A DNA stretch of 64,000 bases from Mycolicibacterium sp. TY81. Its GTDB lineage: Bacteria; Actinomycetota; Actinomycetes; Mycobacteriales; Mycobacteriaceae. Location: positions 372,001 through 436,000 of the forward strand of contig NZ_AP023362.1 of NCBI RefSeq assembly GCF_018326285.1, given 5' to 3'. The notes beneath the pieces are model-generated. The model was not told the origin of the DNA. It saw only the letters and a program-made list of their open reading frames with translations, and ran no database searches. A program made the position numbers and the translations under genes. Shown piece after piece: positions 1 through 9,427 of this stretch; position 1 is the stretch's first letter, and every line of letters begins with the position of its first letter.

Positions 1-904
1 TCGCCATGCGTGGCTGGCCGAACGCAGCTGGAGCCGGCCGGCGTGGACCATCGCCGAGCTCGAGGCCGCCAAGGCTGGCCGGACCGTCTCTGTCGTGTTG
101 CCCGCGCTGAACGAGGAAGACACCGTCGCCGACGTCATCGACAGCATCAGCCCGCTGCTGGGTGGTCTGGTCGACGAGCTCGTCGTGCTCGACTCCGGTT
201 CCACCGACGAGACCGAACTGCGTGCCATCGAGGCCGGCGCCCGGGTCGTCAGCCGGGAACAGGCGCTGCCCGAGGTGCCGGTACAGCCCGGCAAGGGTGA
301 GGCGCTGTGGCGCTCGCTGGCGGCCACCACCGGCGACATCATCGTGTTCGTCGACTCCGACCTGCTCGACCCCGACCCGATGTTCGTGCCCAAGCTCCTG
401 GGCCCCCTGCTGCTCGCCGACGGGGTGCATCTGGTCAAGGGCTTCTACCGGCGGCCGCTGAAGGTCGGCGGCACTGAAGACGCCAACGGCGGCGGCCGGG
501 TCACCGAACTCGTGGCACGGCCCCTGTTGGCATCCCTGCGGCCCGAGCTGACGTGCCTGCTGCAGCCGTTGGGCGGCGAATACGCCGGCACCCGGGAGCT
601 GTTGACGTCGGTCGGGTTCGCGCCGGGCTACGGCGTCGAGATCGGTCTGCTGATCGACACCTACGACAAGCTGGGCCTCGACGCCATCGCGCAGGTCAAT
701 CTCGGGGTGCGCACGCACCGCAACCGGCCGTTGAACGAGTTGGCCTCGATGAGCCGTCAGGTGATCGCGACGTTGCTGTCGCGCTGCGGCATCAGCGACT
801 CGGGCGTCGGCCTGACACAGTTCTTCGCCGACGGCGACACCTTCACGCCCCGCACGTCGACGGTGTCACTGATCGACCGTCCCGCCATGAACACCCTGCG
901 CTGA
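1..904 (+). CDS. gpgS: Glucosyl-3-phosphoglycerate synthase (5' end cut by window)
   Basis: GT-A fold, GT81-type transferase that makes glucosyl-3-phosphoglycerate from an NDP-glucose and 3-phosphoglycerate, the first step of methylglucose lipopolysaccharide synthesis. The frame is open from base 2, so the start lies outside the window; about 300 residues are visible against about 324 in the M. tuberculosis protein (Rv1208). Seen: the nucleotide-binding beginning VVLPALNEED, the LDSGSTDET loop, PGKGEALWRS, the metal-binding DSD in IIVFVDSDLLDP, and the acceptor region APGYGVEIGLLID followed by THRNRPL. The next gene, a DivIVA-like protein, follows after 46 bases, as in other mycobacteria. An in-frame GTG at 95 falls inside the first beta strand and is not a credible start. 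Confidence 0.95.
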   Translation, partial: RHAWLAERSWSRPAWTIAELEAAKAGRTVSVVLPALNEEDTVADVIDSISPLLGGLVDELVVLDSGSTDETELRAIEAGARVVSREQALPEVPVQPGKGEALWRSLAATTGDIIVFVDSDLLDPDPMFVPKLLGPLLLADGVHLVKGFYRRPLKVGGTEDANGGGRVTELVARPLLASLRPELTCLLQPLGGEYAGTRELLTSVGFAPGYGVEIGLLIDTYDKLGLDAIAQVNLGVRTHRNRPLNELASMSRQVIATLLSRCGISDSGVGLTQFFADGDTFTPRTSTVSLIDRPAMNTLR

Positions 905-950
905 CCCGCCCTCGCGGCGCTTGTCGGTGCCATCCGGCAGGATCGTCGGT

Positions 951-1256
951 GTGACACTGATTTTGATCTACCTCGTGGTGCTGATCCTCGTCGCGGTGGT
1001 GCTCTTCGCGCTGGGCACCGTGCTGTTCGGGCGCAGCGAGCAGCTGCCGCCGCTGGCACGCGGCACCACGGCCACCGTGCTCCCCGCATCCGGTGTCACC
1101 GGCGCCGACGTCGACGCCGTCAAGTTCACGCAGACCCTGCGCGGCTACAAGACCAGCGAGGTCGACTGGGTGCTGGACCGGCTGGCGCAGGAACTGGACT
1201 CGCTGCGCGGCGAGCTGACAACGCTGCGGGCGCAGACCGCGGACGCCGACCAATGA
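951..1256 (+). CDS. Small membrane-anchored DivIVA-domain protein (Rv1209-like)
   Basis: 101 residues. One N-terminal membrane segment (about residues 2-22, LILIYLVVLILVAVVLFAL) precedes a short polar region and a DivIVA-like motif, DAVKFTQTLRGYKTSEVDWVLDRLAQEL, ending in a probable coiled coil. DivIVA/Wag31-type motifs bind membranes or septal partners; the exact role of this small family is not known to me. The GTG at 951 is chosen because it puts the hydrophobic segment at the very N-terminus; a TTG at 921 would add ten unlikely residues. The stop overlaps the tag start (ATGA), so the two are probably co-translated. Confidence 0.85.
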   Translation: MTLILIYLVVLILVAVVLFALGTVLFGRSEQLPPLARGTTATVLPASGVTGADVDAVKFTQTLRGYKTSEVDWVLDRLAQELDSLRGELTTLRAQTADADQ

Positions 1257-1834
1257 CGAGTGCCGAGCGGACCCGCTGCGGGTGGGTCAACATCGGTGAG
1301 TCGGCGGACGCGGTGCTGTACCGCGACTACCACGACACCGAATGGGGGCGTCCGCTGCGCGGCACCCAGGCGCTGTTCGAACGGGTCTCGCTCGAGGCGT
1401 TCCAGAGCGGCCTGTCGTGGCTGGTCATCCTGCGCAAGCGGGAGAACTTCCGGGCGGCGTTCAAGGGGTTCGACGTGGCCACGGTCGCCGGCTTCGGGGA
1501 GAAGGACATCGACCGGCTATTGGCCGACCCGGGCATCGTCCGCAACCGCGCCAAGATCGAGGCGACCATCGCCAACGCCCGCGTGATCGACGGGGGCCTG
1601 GACCTCGACGAGCTGCTGTGGTCGTTCGCGCCACCGGCGCGGCCGCGGCCGGCCGACCTGGCGCAGGTTCCGGCGACCACACCGGAGTCGGTGGCCATGG
1701 CCAAGGAGCTGAAGCGCCGCGGTTTCCGGTTCGTCGGCCCGACCACGGCGTATGCGTTGATGCAGGCCACCGGGATGGTGGACGACCATGTCGAGGCCTG
1801 TTGGGTGCCCCGTTACAGCTTGTCGGAGGCGTGA
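1253..1834 (+). CDS. tag: DNA-3-methyladenine glycosylase I
   Basis: Base-excision repair enzyme that removes 3-methyladenine from alkylated DNA. It is 193 residues, the usual size for TagA. The zinc-binding residues of the family are visible: Cys in RCGWVN near the N-terminus, His in DYHDTEWGRP, and His and Cys in VDDHVEACW near the C-terminus. The helix-hairpin region and LKRRGFRFVGPTTAYALMQATG are typical. It is translationally coupled to the DivIVA-like gene by an ATGA overlap. The order gpgS - DivIVA-like - tag matches Rv1208-Rv1210. Confidence 0.95.
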   Translation: MTSAERTRCGWVNIGESADAVLYRDYHDTEWGRPLRGTQALFERVSLEAFQSGLSWLVILRKRENFRAAFKGFDVATVAGFGEKDIDRLLADPGIVRNRAKIEATIANARVIDGGLDLDELLWSFAPPARPRPADLAQVPATTPESVAMAKELKRRGFRFVGPTTAYALMQATGMVDDHVEACWVPRYSLSEA

Positions 1835-1912
1835 CGGGCGGGTCTTTCACACCCTCAGGTAGCGATAGGGAACAATAGACATAGTTCAGTTGCAGTTCAG
1901 TGCCGTGATCCG

Positions 1913-1927
1913 ACCCACTGAGTGGGT
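1913..1927. repeat. Short perfect palindrome upstream of the DUF3117 gene
   Basis: ACCCACTGAGTGGGT has 7-base arms around one base, in the 153-base gap between tag and the DUF3117 gene. Just upstream, GTTCAGT occurs twice in a row (about 1883-1900). It could be an operator or a small hairpin in the leader; function unknown. Confidence 0.4.
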
Positions 1928-1987
1928 AGATCCGGCCTTGATCCGGGACCGTGGATGCGGTCCGGGCGCGTGCGGAGGGAGCACCCG

Positions 1988-2155
1988 ATGGCGGCGATGA
2001 AGCCCCGGACCGGCGACGGTCCACTGGAAGCAACCAAAGAGGGGCGCGGCATCGTCATGCGGGTACCGCTGGAGGGTGGCGGTCGTCTGGTGGTCGAGCT
2101 GACCCCGGATGAGGCCGCAGCCCTGGGCGACGAACTGAAGAACGTCACCAGCTAG
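1988..2155 (+). CDS. DUF3117 small conserved protein (Rv1211-like)
   Basis: 55 residues beginning MAAMKPRTGDGPLEATKEGR and ending in ELTPDEAAALGDELKNVTS. This is the DUF3117 family, strongly conserved across actinobacteria and of unknown function; the sequence suggests a small beta-rich soluble protein. The ATG at 1988 is chosen because GGAGGGAG lies at the correct distance upstream (1974-1981) and the family begins at this residue; longer in-frame starts would add poorly conserved sequence. It is convergent with glgM, with one base between the stops. Confidence 0.88.
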   Translation: MAAMKPRTGDGPLEATKEGRGIVMRVPLEGGGRLVVELTPDEAAALGDELKNVTS

Positions 2156-2156
2156 T

Positions 2157-3326
2157 TCAGCCGCAGACGCTCCGATAGATGTCGAGCGTCTGCTGGGCGA
2201 CCTGCATCCAGGAGAACTCCTCGATGCACCGCCGACGGCCGGCCTGCCCGAACGTGCGGGCCTGTTCCGGGTTCCGGACCAACGCATTGACCGCGTCCGC
2301 GAGCCCTGTCTCAAACCCCACCGCATCCGCGGCGTCGTAGTGCACAAGTGACCCTGTGCTGCCTTCGTCGACCACCTCGGGAATGCCGCCGACGTCCGAG
2401 GCGACCACGGCGGTGCCGCAGGCCATCGCTTCGAGGTTGACGATGCCGAGCGGTTCGTAGACCGACGGACAGACGAAAACTGTTGCCGTCGCCAGGATTT
2501 CGCGGATCTTCTCGAGCGGCAGCATCTCCTGGATCCAGTGCACGCCGGCGCGCGTCGCGCTGAGCTCTTTCACCGCGGCCGCCACCTCGGCCGCGATCTC
2601 CGGGGTGTCGGGTGCGCCCGCACACAGCACCAGCTGCACGTCCGGGTCGAACCGGTGGGCCGCCGCGATGAGGTGACCGACACCCTTCTGCCGGGTGATC
2701 CGCCCGACGAACGCCACGATCGGCCGGTCCGGGTCGATCCCGAGGTCAACCAGGGTCTGGCCCGCCTCGACCGGATACCAGTCGTCGGTGTCGATCCCGT
2801 TGCGCACCACGTGCACTCGCGCGGGGTCCAGCTGCGGGTAGGTGGCCAGGACGTCGGCCCGCATGCCGGCACTGACCGCGATGACGGCGTCGGCCGCTTC
2901 GATCGCCGTGCGCTCGACCCACGAGGAGATGCGGTAGCCGCCACCGAGCTGCTCGGCCTTCCACGGCCGCCGCGGCTCGAGCGAGTGCGCGGTCAGCACG
3001 TGCGGGATGCCGTGGAGCAGCGCGGTGAGATGCCCGGCCATGCCGGTGTACCAGGTGTGCGAATGCACCACGTTCGGCATGGCAGCCGGCCCGGCGAACG
3101 CGTTGTTGACCATCGCCAGATCTGCCGACAGCGTCGTCAGGGCCGCATTGGCGCCGGCGAGCAGGGGATCGGGCTGGGCCACGAAGGCGTCCCGCCGCTG
3201 CACGCCCATGCAGTGCACGTCGACGTCGCACAGCTTCGTGAGCTGCCCGACGAGCTCGGTCACATGCACGCCCGCGCCGCCGTAGACCTCCGGTGGATAC
3301 TCCCGCGTCATCATCGCCACCCGCAT
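2157..3326 (-). CDS. glgM: Alpha-maltose-1-phosphate synthase (glycogen synthase-type GT4)
   Basis: 389-residue GT-B glycosyltransferase, the Rv1212c (glgA/glgM) equivalent. In mycobacteria it is known to transfer glucose from ADP-glucose to glucose-1-phosphate, giving maltose-1-phosphate for the GlgE alpha-glucan route. Seen: N-terminal REYPPEVYGGAGVHV, the central FVGRITRQKG donor-site motif, and the C-terminal ExxxxxxxE motif in VYEPLGIVNLEAMACG. It is divergent from glgC, which supplies ADP-glucose, across a 77-base intergenic region, so the pair probably shares a control region. Many databases still call it GlgA. Confidence 0.93.
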   Translation of the reverse strand: MRVAMMTREYPPEVYGGAGVHVTELVGQLTKLCDVDVHCMGVQRRDAFVAQPDPLLAGANAALTTLSADLAMVNNAFAGPAAMPNVVHSHTWYTGMAGHLTALLHGIPHVLTAHSLEPRRPWKAEQLGGGYRISSWVERTAIEAADAVIAVSAGMRADVLATYPQLDPARVHVVRNGIDTDDWYPVEAGQTLVDLGIDPDRPIVAFVGRITRQKGVGHLIAAAHRFDPDVQLVLCAGAPDTPEIAAEVAAAVKELSATRAGVHWIQEMLPLEKIREILATATVFVCPSVYEPLGIVNLEAMACGTAVVASDVGGIPEVVDEGSTGSLVHYDAADAVGFETGLADAVNALVRNPEQARTFGQAGRRRCIEEFSWMQVAQQTLDIYRSVCG

Positions 3327-3403
3327 GTCGATGACGTTAACGCGTGCGACGGGTTGGGGCGTATGTCTGGCCGCTTCGGTTGGTGGCTACTAGGTTTGGT
3401 GGC

Positions 3404-4618
3404 ATGAGGGAACAGCCGCAGGTGCTGGGAATCGTCTTGGCCGGCGGTGAGGGCAAACGGCTGTATCCGCTGACGGCGGACCGCGCAAAGCCCGCCGTCC
3501 CGTTCGGCGGCGCCTACCGCCTCATCGACTTCGTCCTGTCGAACCTCGTCAACGCCCGATACCTGCGGATTTGTGTTCTGACGCAATACAAGTCGCACTC
3601 ACTGGACCGGCACATCTCGCAGAACTGGCGGCTGTCGGGCCTGGCCGGCGAGTACATCACCCCGGTCCCGGCGCAGCAGCGCCTGGGCCCGCGCTGGTAC
3701 ACCGGCTCGGCCGACGCCATCTATCAGTCGATGAACCTCATCTACGACGAGGACCCCGACTACATCGTGGTCTTCGGGGCCGATCACGTGTACCGCATGG
3801 ACCCCGAGCAGATGGTGCGGTTCCACATCGAGAGCGGAGCGGGCGCGACGGTCGCCGGCATCCGGGTGCCGCGCGCCGAGGCGTCGGCGTTCGGCTGCAT
3901 CGACGCCGACGAGTCCGGCCGCATCCGCAGCTTCGTCGAGAAGCCGGCCGACCCGCCGGGCACGCCCGACGACCCCGAGCAGACGTTCGTCTCCATGGGC
4001 AACTACGTGTTCACCACCAAGGCGCTCATTGACGCCATCCGGGTGGACGCCGAGAACCACGACTCCGACCACGACATGGGCGGCAACATCATCCCGCAGA
4101 TGGTGGCCGACGGAATGGCCGCCGTCTACGACTTCAACGACAACGAGGTGCCCGGCGCCACCGAGCGCGACCACGGCTACTGGCGCGACGTCGGCACGCT
4201 CGACGCGTTCTACGACGCCCATATGGACCTGGTGTCGGTGCACCCGGTGTTCAACCTCTACAACCGGCGCTGGCCCATCCTCGGTGAGTCGGAGCATCTG
4301 GCCCCGGCCAAGTTCGTCAACGGCGGCTCGGCCCAGGAATCGGTCGTCGGCGCGGGCAGCATCATCTCGGCTGCGTCGGTGCGCAATTCGGTGTTGTCGT
4401 CCAACGTCGTGATCGACGACGGCGCCATCGTGGAGGGCAGCGTGATCATGCCCGGCGCCCGCGTCGGGCGCGGTGCCGTGGTGCGGCACGCCATCCTGGA
4501 CAAGAACGTCGTCGTCGGCCCCGGCGAGATGGTCGGCGTGGACCTGGAGAAGGACCGCGAACGCTTCTCGGTCAGTGCCGGCGGCGTCGTCGCGGTCGGT
4601 AAGGGCGTCTGGATCTAG
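3404..4618 (+). CDS. glgC: Glucose-1-phosphate adenylyltransferase (ADP-glucose pyrophosphorylase)
   Basis: 404 residues. Makes ADP-glucose from ATP and glucose-1-phosphate for alpha-glucan and maltose-1-phosphate synthesis. Seen: the nucleotide-binding loop [26 protein letters not shown] is split across the N-terminus, followed by [18 protein letters not shown], and a C-terminal left-handed beta-helix with hexapeptide-like repeats ([19 protein letters not shown]). The ATG at 3404 gives the family N-terminus [11 protein letters not shown]; an upstream in-frame start at 3344 would add 20 unsupported residues. The stop overlaps the stop of the convergent DUF4126 gene by 4 bases. Confidence 0.95.
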   Translation: MREQPQVLGIVLAGGEGKRLYPLTADRAKPAVPFGGAYRLIDFVLSNLVNARYLRICVLTQYKSHSLDRHISQNWRLSGLAGEYITPVPAQQRLGPRWYTGSADAIYQSMNLIYDEDPDYIVVFGADHVYRMDPEQMVRFHIESGAGATVAGIRVPRAEASAFGCIDADESGRIRSFVEKPADPPGTPDDPEQTFVSMGNYVFTTKALIDAIRVDAENHDSDHDMGGNIIPQMVADGMAAVYDFNDNEVPGATERDHGYWRDVGTLDAFYDAHMDLVSVHPVFNLYNRRWPILGESEHLAPAKFVNGGSAQESVVGAGSIISAASVRNSVLSSNVVIDDGAIVEGSVIMPGARVGRGAVVRHAILDKNVVVGPGEMVGVDLEKDRERFSVSAGGVVAVGKGVWI

Positions 4619-5205
4619 ACGGCCGCATCGGGCGTCCGGCGGCGTCTGCGGCGGAGTAGCGCCACCGCCGCCCAGACCAGCAGCGCGAGCGCGACGACAA
4701 CCAGCACCGGCAGCACGATCGCGACGATCACCAGCCCGACGCTGGCCACGTCTTCCACCGTGCTCAGCACGGGTGCCGCGAGCCCGCCGGTGGCGACATT
4801 GGCGACGGGCCGCACCGTCGACTTGGTCAGCGACACCACGAGCGCGGTGACGGCCCCGATCACCACGGGAATCCACTGACCGGAACTGGCGAACGCGCCG
4901 GGATCGGTGACGGCGGCAGTCTGTGCCGCGGTGCCGGAGCCGAAGACGATGCCGCCGGACGTCGGCCGCACGAACGTCTGGATGACGTCGTTGACGCTGT
5001 CGAGGGCGGGCACCTTGTCGGCGACGATCTCGACGACCAACAGCACGGCCACGATGCCGATCACCCAGCCGTTGGTCAACCACGCCCACGGGTGCGGGAG
5101 CTCCACGAGGTTGGTGAAGCGTCCCAGCAGGCCCATCGCCAGCAGGGGAATGTAGGCGTTGAGGCCCGACGCGGTGGCCAGACCGAGGCCGGTGAACAGT
5201 TCCAC
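4615..5205 (-). CDS. DUF4126 membrane protein
   Basis: 196 residues with about five hydrophobic segments: N-terminal [20 protein letters not shown], then a segment near residues 45-65 with the conserved [12 protein letters not shown] turn, and a C-terminal strongly hydrophobic helix ending in an Arg cluster. This matches the DUF4126 family of integral membrane proteins, whose function is unknown to me. The GTG at 5205 has GGAG eight bases upstream. It lies between glgC and a membrane methyltransferase gene; no functional link is evident. Confidence 0.8.
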   Translation of the reverse strand: MELFTGLGLATASGLNAYIPLLAMGLLGRFTNLVELPHPWAWLTNGWVIGIVAVLLVVEIVADKVPALDSVNDVIQTFVRPTSGGIVFGSGTAAQTAAVTDPGAFASSGQWIPVVIGAVTALVVSLTKSTVRPVANVATGGLAAPVLSTVEDVASVGLVIVAIVLPVLVVVALALLVWAAVALLRRRRRRTPDAAV

Positions 5206-5218
5206 CCGTTCAGTCTCC

Positions 5219-5271
5219 GGGATTTGTGCACGATTTCCCGCGCTGTCCGCGGATTTTCGTGCACAGATCCC
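5219..5271. repeat. Long imperfect inverted repeat between two genes
   Basis: GGGATTTGTGCACGA (5219-5233) pairs with TCGTGCACAGATCCC (5257-5271), 14 of 15 bases, around a 23-base loop. It fills the 72-base gap upstream of the DUF4126 start. There is no T-run, so it is not a textbook terminator; it resembles the dispersed intergenic palindromes seen elsewhere in this window. Confidence 0.7.
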
Positions 5272-5277
5272 GCGGTG

Positions 5278-5952
5278 TCACCAGACGTAGGGGAGCAACC
5301 GGTAGCGCACCTTGTGGGTGTAATCGACGTAGCCGGGCAGTTCGGCGCGCAGCATCTTCTCCTCGTCGAAGATGCGCGCCATGAGCGCCGGGGCGGCGGC
5401 CAGCACCGGGATGAGCCCCCAGTAGGAGCCCAGTGCCAGCGGGGTCGCGAGCATCATGATCAGTGCGCAGATGTACATCGGGTGCCGCACGATGCCGTAC
5501 AGGCCGGTGGAGATGACCGGCTGGTTTTCCTCGACCGAGATGCTCGCGCCCGCGAAGTTGTTCTGGATGACGACCCACTGGGCCGCCAGCAGCGACACCG
5601 CGACGACGACGTTGCCGAGGATGACGACGGCCGTCGGCACGTAGGACCACCCGAAACGCCAGTCGAGTGCGCTGACGATGCCGGTTCCGATCACCGACGC
5701 GAGGATCGCCCAGATCGCCACCTTCTGAATCGGGCGCGTCTCGGCCGTCGGGCCGCCGTGCATCCGTCGCGCCAGCGCCTCGGGGCGCTTGATGGCCAGG
5801 TACATGCTCGGGCCCATGGTCGCGACCATGAAGACCGCGATGAAAACCCAAGCCTGCCAATAGTGGATGGTGCCGGCCGGCACGCACAGCAGCACCGCGA
5901 AGAAGACGATGCCCCCGGCCGCCGAGGCGAGCGCCTGCAGAGCGAGTTTCAT
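5278..5952 (-). CDS. Isoprenylcysteine carboxyl methyltransferase-like membrane protein
   Basis: 224 residues with about five membrane helices. The C-terminal half carries the SAM-binding signature of ICMT/phospholipid methyltransferase-like proteins: VISTGLYGIVRHPMYICALIM is split over helix 4, and the segment FDEEKMLRAELPGYVDYTHKVRYRLLP closes the protein. The family methylates lipids, prenylated compounds or small molecules in the membrane; the substrate here is not predictable. It starts 8 bases after the end of the ABC permease gene on the same strand and may be the last gene of the raaS operon. Confidence 0.82.
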   Translation of the reverse strand: MKLALQALASAAGGIVFFAVLLCVPAGTIHYWQAWVFIAVFMVATMGPSMYLAIKRPEALARRMHGGPTAETRPIQKVAIWAILASVIGTGIVSALDWRFGWSYVPTAVVILGNVVVAVSLLAAQWVVIQNNFAGASISVEENQPVISTGLYGIVRHPMYICALIMMLATPLALGSYWGLIPVLAAAPALMARIFDEEKMLRAELPGYVDYTHKVRYRLLPYVW

Positions 5953-5960
5953 GATTTCTC

Positions 5961-7598
5961 CTACCGTAGATCACGGCGCCGGAAAGCCAAGGCGCCCAGG
6001 ATGATCAGAGTTGCGTCCAGAGCCAGCAGCCAGACCAGTGGCGTCGCGGTGAAGGTACCCGAACCAACCCGCGGGATATGGCTGAACGGATCGAGGTCCA
6101 GCACCCAGTGCGGTGAATTCGCCAGCGAACCAAGCAGATACACCGCGATGAAGCCGACCAGGGCGCCCCACGCCACCGGAGTGAATCGCGGCGCTGCCCC
6201 GAACAACACGGTCGTCACTGCGATCAGGAGCCAGATGGCGGGCAGTTGCACTGCTGCCGAGCCCAGCACCAGGGGCAGTTTGCCGCCGAGGTCGTCGGCC
6301 GCCGCGCCGTACGTCAGGCCGGCCAGCAGGCCCGACGTCAGCATCGCGACCGTGGTGCCGGCGAGCGCGATGGCCAGATAGCCGGTCAGCCAACGGATCC
6401 GGCTCACGGCTCCGGCGAGTAACGTCTCGGCGCGCTGGCCGGTCTCCTCTTGATGCGGCCGCAGGGCCAGCGATACCGCGAACGCGGCGGCGACCATGCC
6501 GAGCATGTTGAAGGCGATCGAGATGAACGCTTCCTCCAGTGCGCTGGTACCGCCGAGACGCGTGATGATGTCGCGTGCCGAGCCGCTGCCGCCCAGCTCG
6601 TCGCCGATGCCGTGTACGACGCTGCCGACGAGCAGCCCGTACAGCCCCAGCCCGACGGTCCATACCAGGACCGAGCCGCGGGTCAGCCGCCAGGCCAACC
6701 CTGTTGGGCCGCTGAGCATTCCGGTGGCCCGAGGCCGGCCGCGCCGCTCGGCGAACATCCCGGCTCCGACATCGCGGGCGCCCTGCAATTGGTACGCCAG
6801 TACCACCAGGGCGACGGTCAGTGTCAGGTGCAGTGCCAGCACACCGAACCGGTCACCGGCATACGGGCGGACCAGCAGTGACCAGCCCAGGGGAGAGGCC
6901 CAGGACAGTTCGCTGCCACTGGCGTCGCCCACCGCGCGCAGCGTGAACGCGGCGCCGAGAACGCCGAAGGCGATACCGCGGGCGACGCGCGCGCTGGCCG
7001 AGAGCTGCGCGGCCACGGCGGCGACGGCGGTGAACACCAACCCGGAGGCGGCCAGCGCGCAGCTGAACGCCAGTGAACCCGCCACGGGCACATCGGTATT
7101 CAGGAGGCCGAGGAAGCCGAGCCAACCGGTGAGCAGCGAGCCGCCACCGGTCAACAGCAGCGCGGCGGTCAGGCTCGCGTTGCGGCCGACGGCCGTCGAG
7201 TCGATGAGTTCGGTGCGGCCGGCCTCTTCATCGGCGCGGGTGTGCCGGATCATCGTGAGGATCACGGCGACGGCGATCAGCACGTGGAACATGCCGGCTT
7301 TCCAGATGCCGGCCGCGCCCAGGCTGTCGTTGTAGATGTTGCCGTAGATCGCGCGCTGGGCCGGGCTGGCCATGATGCTCGCCGCGAATCCGGCGCGGGC
7401 CGCCGCGGTGGGGTAGACGGCCTCGATGCTGCCGATGTACACCGTGGACAGTGGCAGAGACAGCAGCAGCACCCACAGGGGCAGCACGATCCGGTCGGTG
7501 CGCAGGTAAAGACGAAGCAGCCCAAGGGTTCCGGTGAAGCTGGAGGCCCCGGCGGCCGGCCGGGCGGGCCGGGCCGGGCGGTCCAGGACGGCGGTCAT
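5961..7598 (-). CDS. ABC exporter permease (Rv1217c-like, tetronasin-type)
   Basis: 545 residues, about 12 hydrophobic segments arranged as two similar halves, as in ABC-2 permeases of antibiotic exporters. The ATG at 7598 overlaps the stop of the ATPase gene (ATGA), which fixes the start; the N-terminus [14 protein letters not shown] is cytosolic. In M. tuberculosis the equivalent pair Rv1217c-Rv1218c is linked with multidrug efflux and is controlled by RaaS. Here it lies directly downstream of a raaS-like gene, so regulation and partner are probably the same. Confidence 0.88.
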   Translation of the reverse strand: MTAVLDRPARPARPAAGASSFTGTLGLLRLYLRTDRIVLPLWVLLLSLPLSTVYIGSIEAVYPTAAARAGFAASIMASPAQRAIYGNIYNDSLGAAGIWKAGMFHVLIAVAVILTMIRHTRADEEAGRTELIDSTAVGRNASLTAALLLTGGGSLLTGWLGFLGLLNTDVPVAGSLAFSCALAASGLVFTAVAAVAAQLSASARVARGIAFGVLGAAFTLRAVGDASGSELSWASPLGWSLLVRPYAGDRFGVLALHLTLTVALVVLAYQLQGARDVGAGMFAERRGRPRATGMLSGPTGLAWRLTRGSVLVWTVGLGLYGLLVGSVVHGIGDELGGSGSARDIITRLGGTSALEEAFISIAFNMLGMVAAAFAVSLALRPHQEETGQRAETLLAGAVSRIRWLTGYLAIALAGTTVAMLTSGLLAGLTYGAAADDLGGKLPLVLGSAAVQLPAIWLLIAVTTVLFGAAPRFTPVAWGALVGFIAVYLLGSLANSPHWVLDLDPFSHIPRVGSGTFTATPLVWLLALDATLIILGALAFRRRDLR

Positions 7599-8512
7599 GC
7601 CCGCACCTGCTCGGGTTCGCGGCGGTTCCGGCCACTGTCGTAGTGCCGCAGGAACAGATCCTCCAGCGTGGGCGGCTGGCTCACCAGTGAGCGCACACCG
7701 GCATCGCCGAGTGCCTTGATGACCGCGCCGAGACTCTCCGATTCGACGCGGGCTGTGAGCATCCGGCCGTCGAAGAAGATGTCGGAAACCCCTGGGAGGT
7801 GGTCGATCCGGCCCGGGTTGTTGATCATGTCGGCCTTGATGGTGGTGCTCGACAGGTGCCGCATCGACTCCAGCGTTCCGCTCTCGACGGTCCGGCCGGC
7901 CCTGATGATCGTCACCCGCTGGCACAGTCGCTCGGTCTCGGCCAGGATGTGGCTCGACAGCAGGACGGTGGTGCCCCGTCCGGCGGCCTCGGCGACGCAC
8001 TGCTGGAAGATGTTCTCCATCAATGGATCCAGGCCGCTGCTGGGTTCGTCGAGTAACAGCAGGTCGGCGTTGGAGGCGAAAGCCGAGACCAGGGAGATCT
8101 TCTGCCGGTTGCCCTTGGAGTACGTACGGGTCTTCTTGGTGGGGTCCAGGTCGAACCGCTCGGTGAGTTCGGCGCGGCGTTTTTCGTCGATGCCACCGCG
8201 CATCCGGGCCAGCAGATCGATTGTCTCGCCGCCGGTCAGCGTCGGCCACAGCGTGACATCGCCTGGTACATAAGCGATGTGGCGGTGCAATGCCACGGAG
8301 TCGGTCCACGGGTCACCGCCGAGCAGCCGGACCGAACCGGAGTCGGCGCGAACGAGCCCCAGCAGGATGCGGATCGTCGTCGACTTGCCTGCGCCGTTGG
8401 GCCCCAGGAAGCCGTGCACCTCACCCCGCTCGACCCTCAGGTTCAGTCCGTCGAGTGCCCGGACCGCCCCGAAGTTCTTTGTCAGGGTGTCGATTTCGAT
8501 AGCGGCGTTCAC
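7595..8512 (-). CDS. ABC exporter ATP-binding protein (Rv1218c-like)
   Basis: 305 residues. Seen: Walker [12 protein letters not shown]-loop region, a signature motif in degenerate form ([11 protein letters not shown]), Walker [14 protein letters not shown] and the switch His in SSHILAE. The C-terminal extension (about residues 225-305) is typical of drug-exporter ATPases of the DrrA type. GTG at 8512 is chosen because GGAG lies five bases upstream; an in-frame GTG at 8518 is possible and would overlap the regulator stop. It is coupled to the permease downstream by ATGA. Confidence 0.9.
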   Translation of the reverse strand: MNAAIEIDTLTKNFGAVRALDGLNLRVERGEVHGFLGPNGAGKSTTIRILLGLVRADSGSVRLLGGDPWTDSVALHRHIAYVPGDVTLWPTLTGGETIDLLARMRGGIDEKRRAELTERFDLDPTKKTRTYSKGNRQKISLVSAFASNADLLLLDEPSSGLDPLMENIFQQCVAEAAGRGTTVLLSSHILAETERLCQRVTIIRAGRTVESGTLESMRHLSSTTIKADMINNPGRIDHLPGVSDIFFDGRMLTARVESESLGAVIKALGDAGVRSLVSQPPTLEDLFLRHYDSGRNRREPEQVRA

Positions 8513-8514
8513 AT

Positions 8515-9168
8515 TCACTCCTCGGTGCTGGTGACGATGGGTTGGCCTGATTCCTGTTGCGCCAGAAAGGCTTCGTACATCGTCGAATCGGCCATCAGGC
8601 CCTCGGTGTACACCTCGAGTGCGGGCAGCACCATGTCCTGCGCGTAGTCGTGCAGCACCTGGCGATAGTCCGTCGGGTTGTCGTGCAACTGGATGTACGT
8701 CAGGAAGGCACCGCCACTGGTCAGGGCCAGGAAGCGGGCGCGCGCCCTGGGGTCGTGACTCGGCTTGATGGTGCCGGCGCGGACGCCCTCTTCGAGATAG
8801 CCTTCGGTGTTCTCGATCATGTTCTGCCACAGCGACTTCGACAGTTCGCCGCCGGTCTGCAATGCCTGCATCAGGTAGGCGGTCATGGGTGCGAAGGATT
8901 CGATCTCGGCGAGCTGCGCGAACCACGCGCTCGGGCTGGCGTTCTGCATCGACTCGGTCTTGGCGGCCCGGACGGTCTCGATGACGTAGGCGTCGCAGGC
9001 TTCGCGCAGTTTCTCCTTGGAGCCGAAGTGGTGGATCACCAAAGCCGCGCTGACCCCGGCGGCCGTCGCAATGCTGCGGACGCTGGCCGAGAACCCGTGC
9101 TGGCCGAACTGTTCGATGGCCGCATCGCGGATACGGGCGACGGTGGTGAGGTCCTCGACTGAACGCAT
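8515..9168 (-). CDS. raaS: TetR-family regulator RaaS (Rv1219c-like)
   Basis: 217 residues. N-terminal helix-turn-helix (about 15-55): [20 protein letters not shown], then [22 protein letters not shown]. The C-terminal ligand domain contains [10 protein letters not shown] and [11 protein letters not shown], closely like Rv1219c, which represses the adjacent ABC exporter genes and affects survival under antibiotics. The ATG at 9168 is preferred; an in-frame start at 9186 is possible but lies within the operator. It is first in the unit raaS - ATPase - permease and probably represses its own promoter through the palindromes at 9158-9195. Confidence 0.9.
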   Translation of the reverse strand: MRSVEDLTTVARIRDAAIEQFGQHGFSASVRSIATAAGVSAALVIHHFGSKEKLREACDAYVIETVRAAKTESMQNASPSAWFAQLAEIESFAPMTAYLMQALQTGGELSKSLWQNMIENTEGYLEEGVRAGTIKPSHDPRARARFLALTSGGAFLTYIQLHDNPTDYRQVLHDYAQDMVLPALEVYTEGLMADSTMYEAFLAQQESGQPIVTSTEE

Positions 9169-9195
9169 GTTCAATACGCTAAACACGCGTTCAGT
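9158..9195. promoter_or_regulatory. Candidate RaaS operator pair
   Basis: ACTGAACGC (9158-9166) and GCGTTCAGT (9187-9195) form a perfect 9-base inverted repeat spanning the raaS start. It can also be read as two 14-base near-palindromes, TGAACGCATGTTCA (9160-9173) and, on the other strand, TGAACGCGTGTTTA (9180-9193). Position and symmetry fit autoregulation by the TetR dimer. Confidence 0.75.
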
Positions 9196-9293
9196 CGGTC
9201 GTCAAGGATCTGACCCGTCAAGAGCTCGTAAAGATTCGACAGCGACGTCAACGGCGCGGCGTGAGCCGATGCTTGGCGGCCGTTGATCCAGCG

Positions 9294-9419
9294 GCGAGCG
9301 TGCGTGTCTGCAGCCGCCACGCCGTCAGGCGTGTGCATTTTGGTCCCGCTCAGCGGCGGCGAACGTGCGCGAACAGCACGGGTGGAGCGGCGTGTCTAGG
9401 TGCAGACACGCACGCTCGC
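9294..9419. repeat. 19-base perfect inverted repeat, widely spaced
   Basis: GCGAGCGTGCGTGTCTGCA (9294-9312) is exactly reversed and complemented at 9401-9419, with 88 bases between. It lies in the 259-base non-coding gap between raaS and the O-methyltransferase gene, ending 8 bases before the latter's stop. The core GCGAGCGTGC reappears at 49213. It looks like a dispersed intergenic element; I see no gene in the gap. Confidence 0.75.
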
Positions 9420-9427
9420 GGGAATGG

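Noticed and set aside
3599..5089. A 496-codon frame on the - strand through glgC and the DUF4126 gene
   Set aside because: It spans two real genes in another frame and has no recognisable domain.
9294..9419. Inverted repeat considered as the ends of an insertion sequence
   Set aside because: Only 88 bases lie between the arms, with no transposase, and no target duplication is visible.
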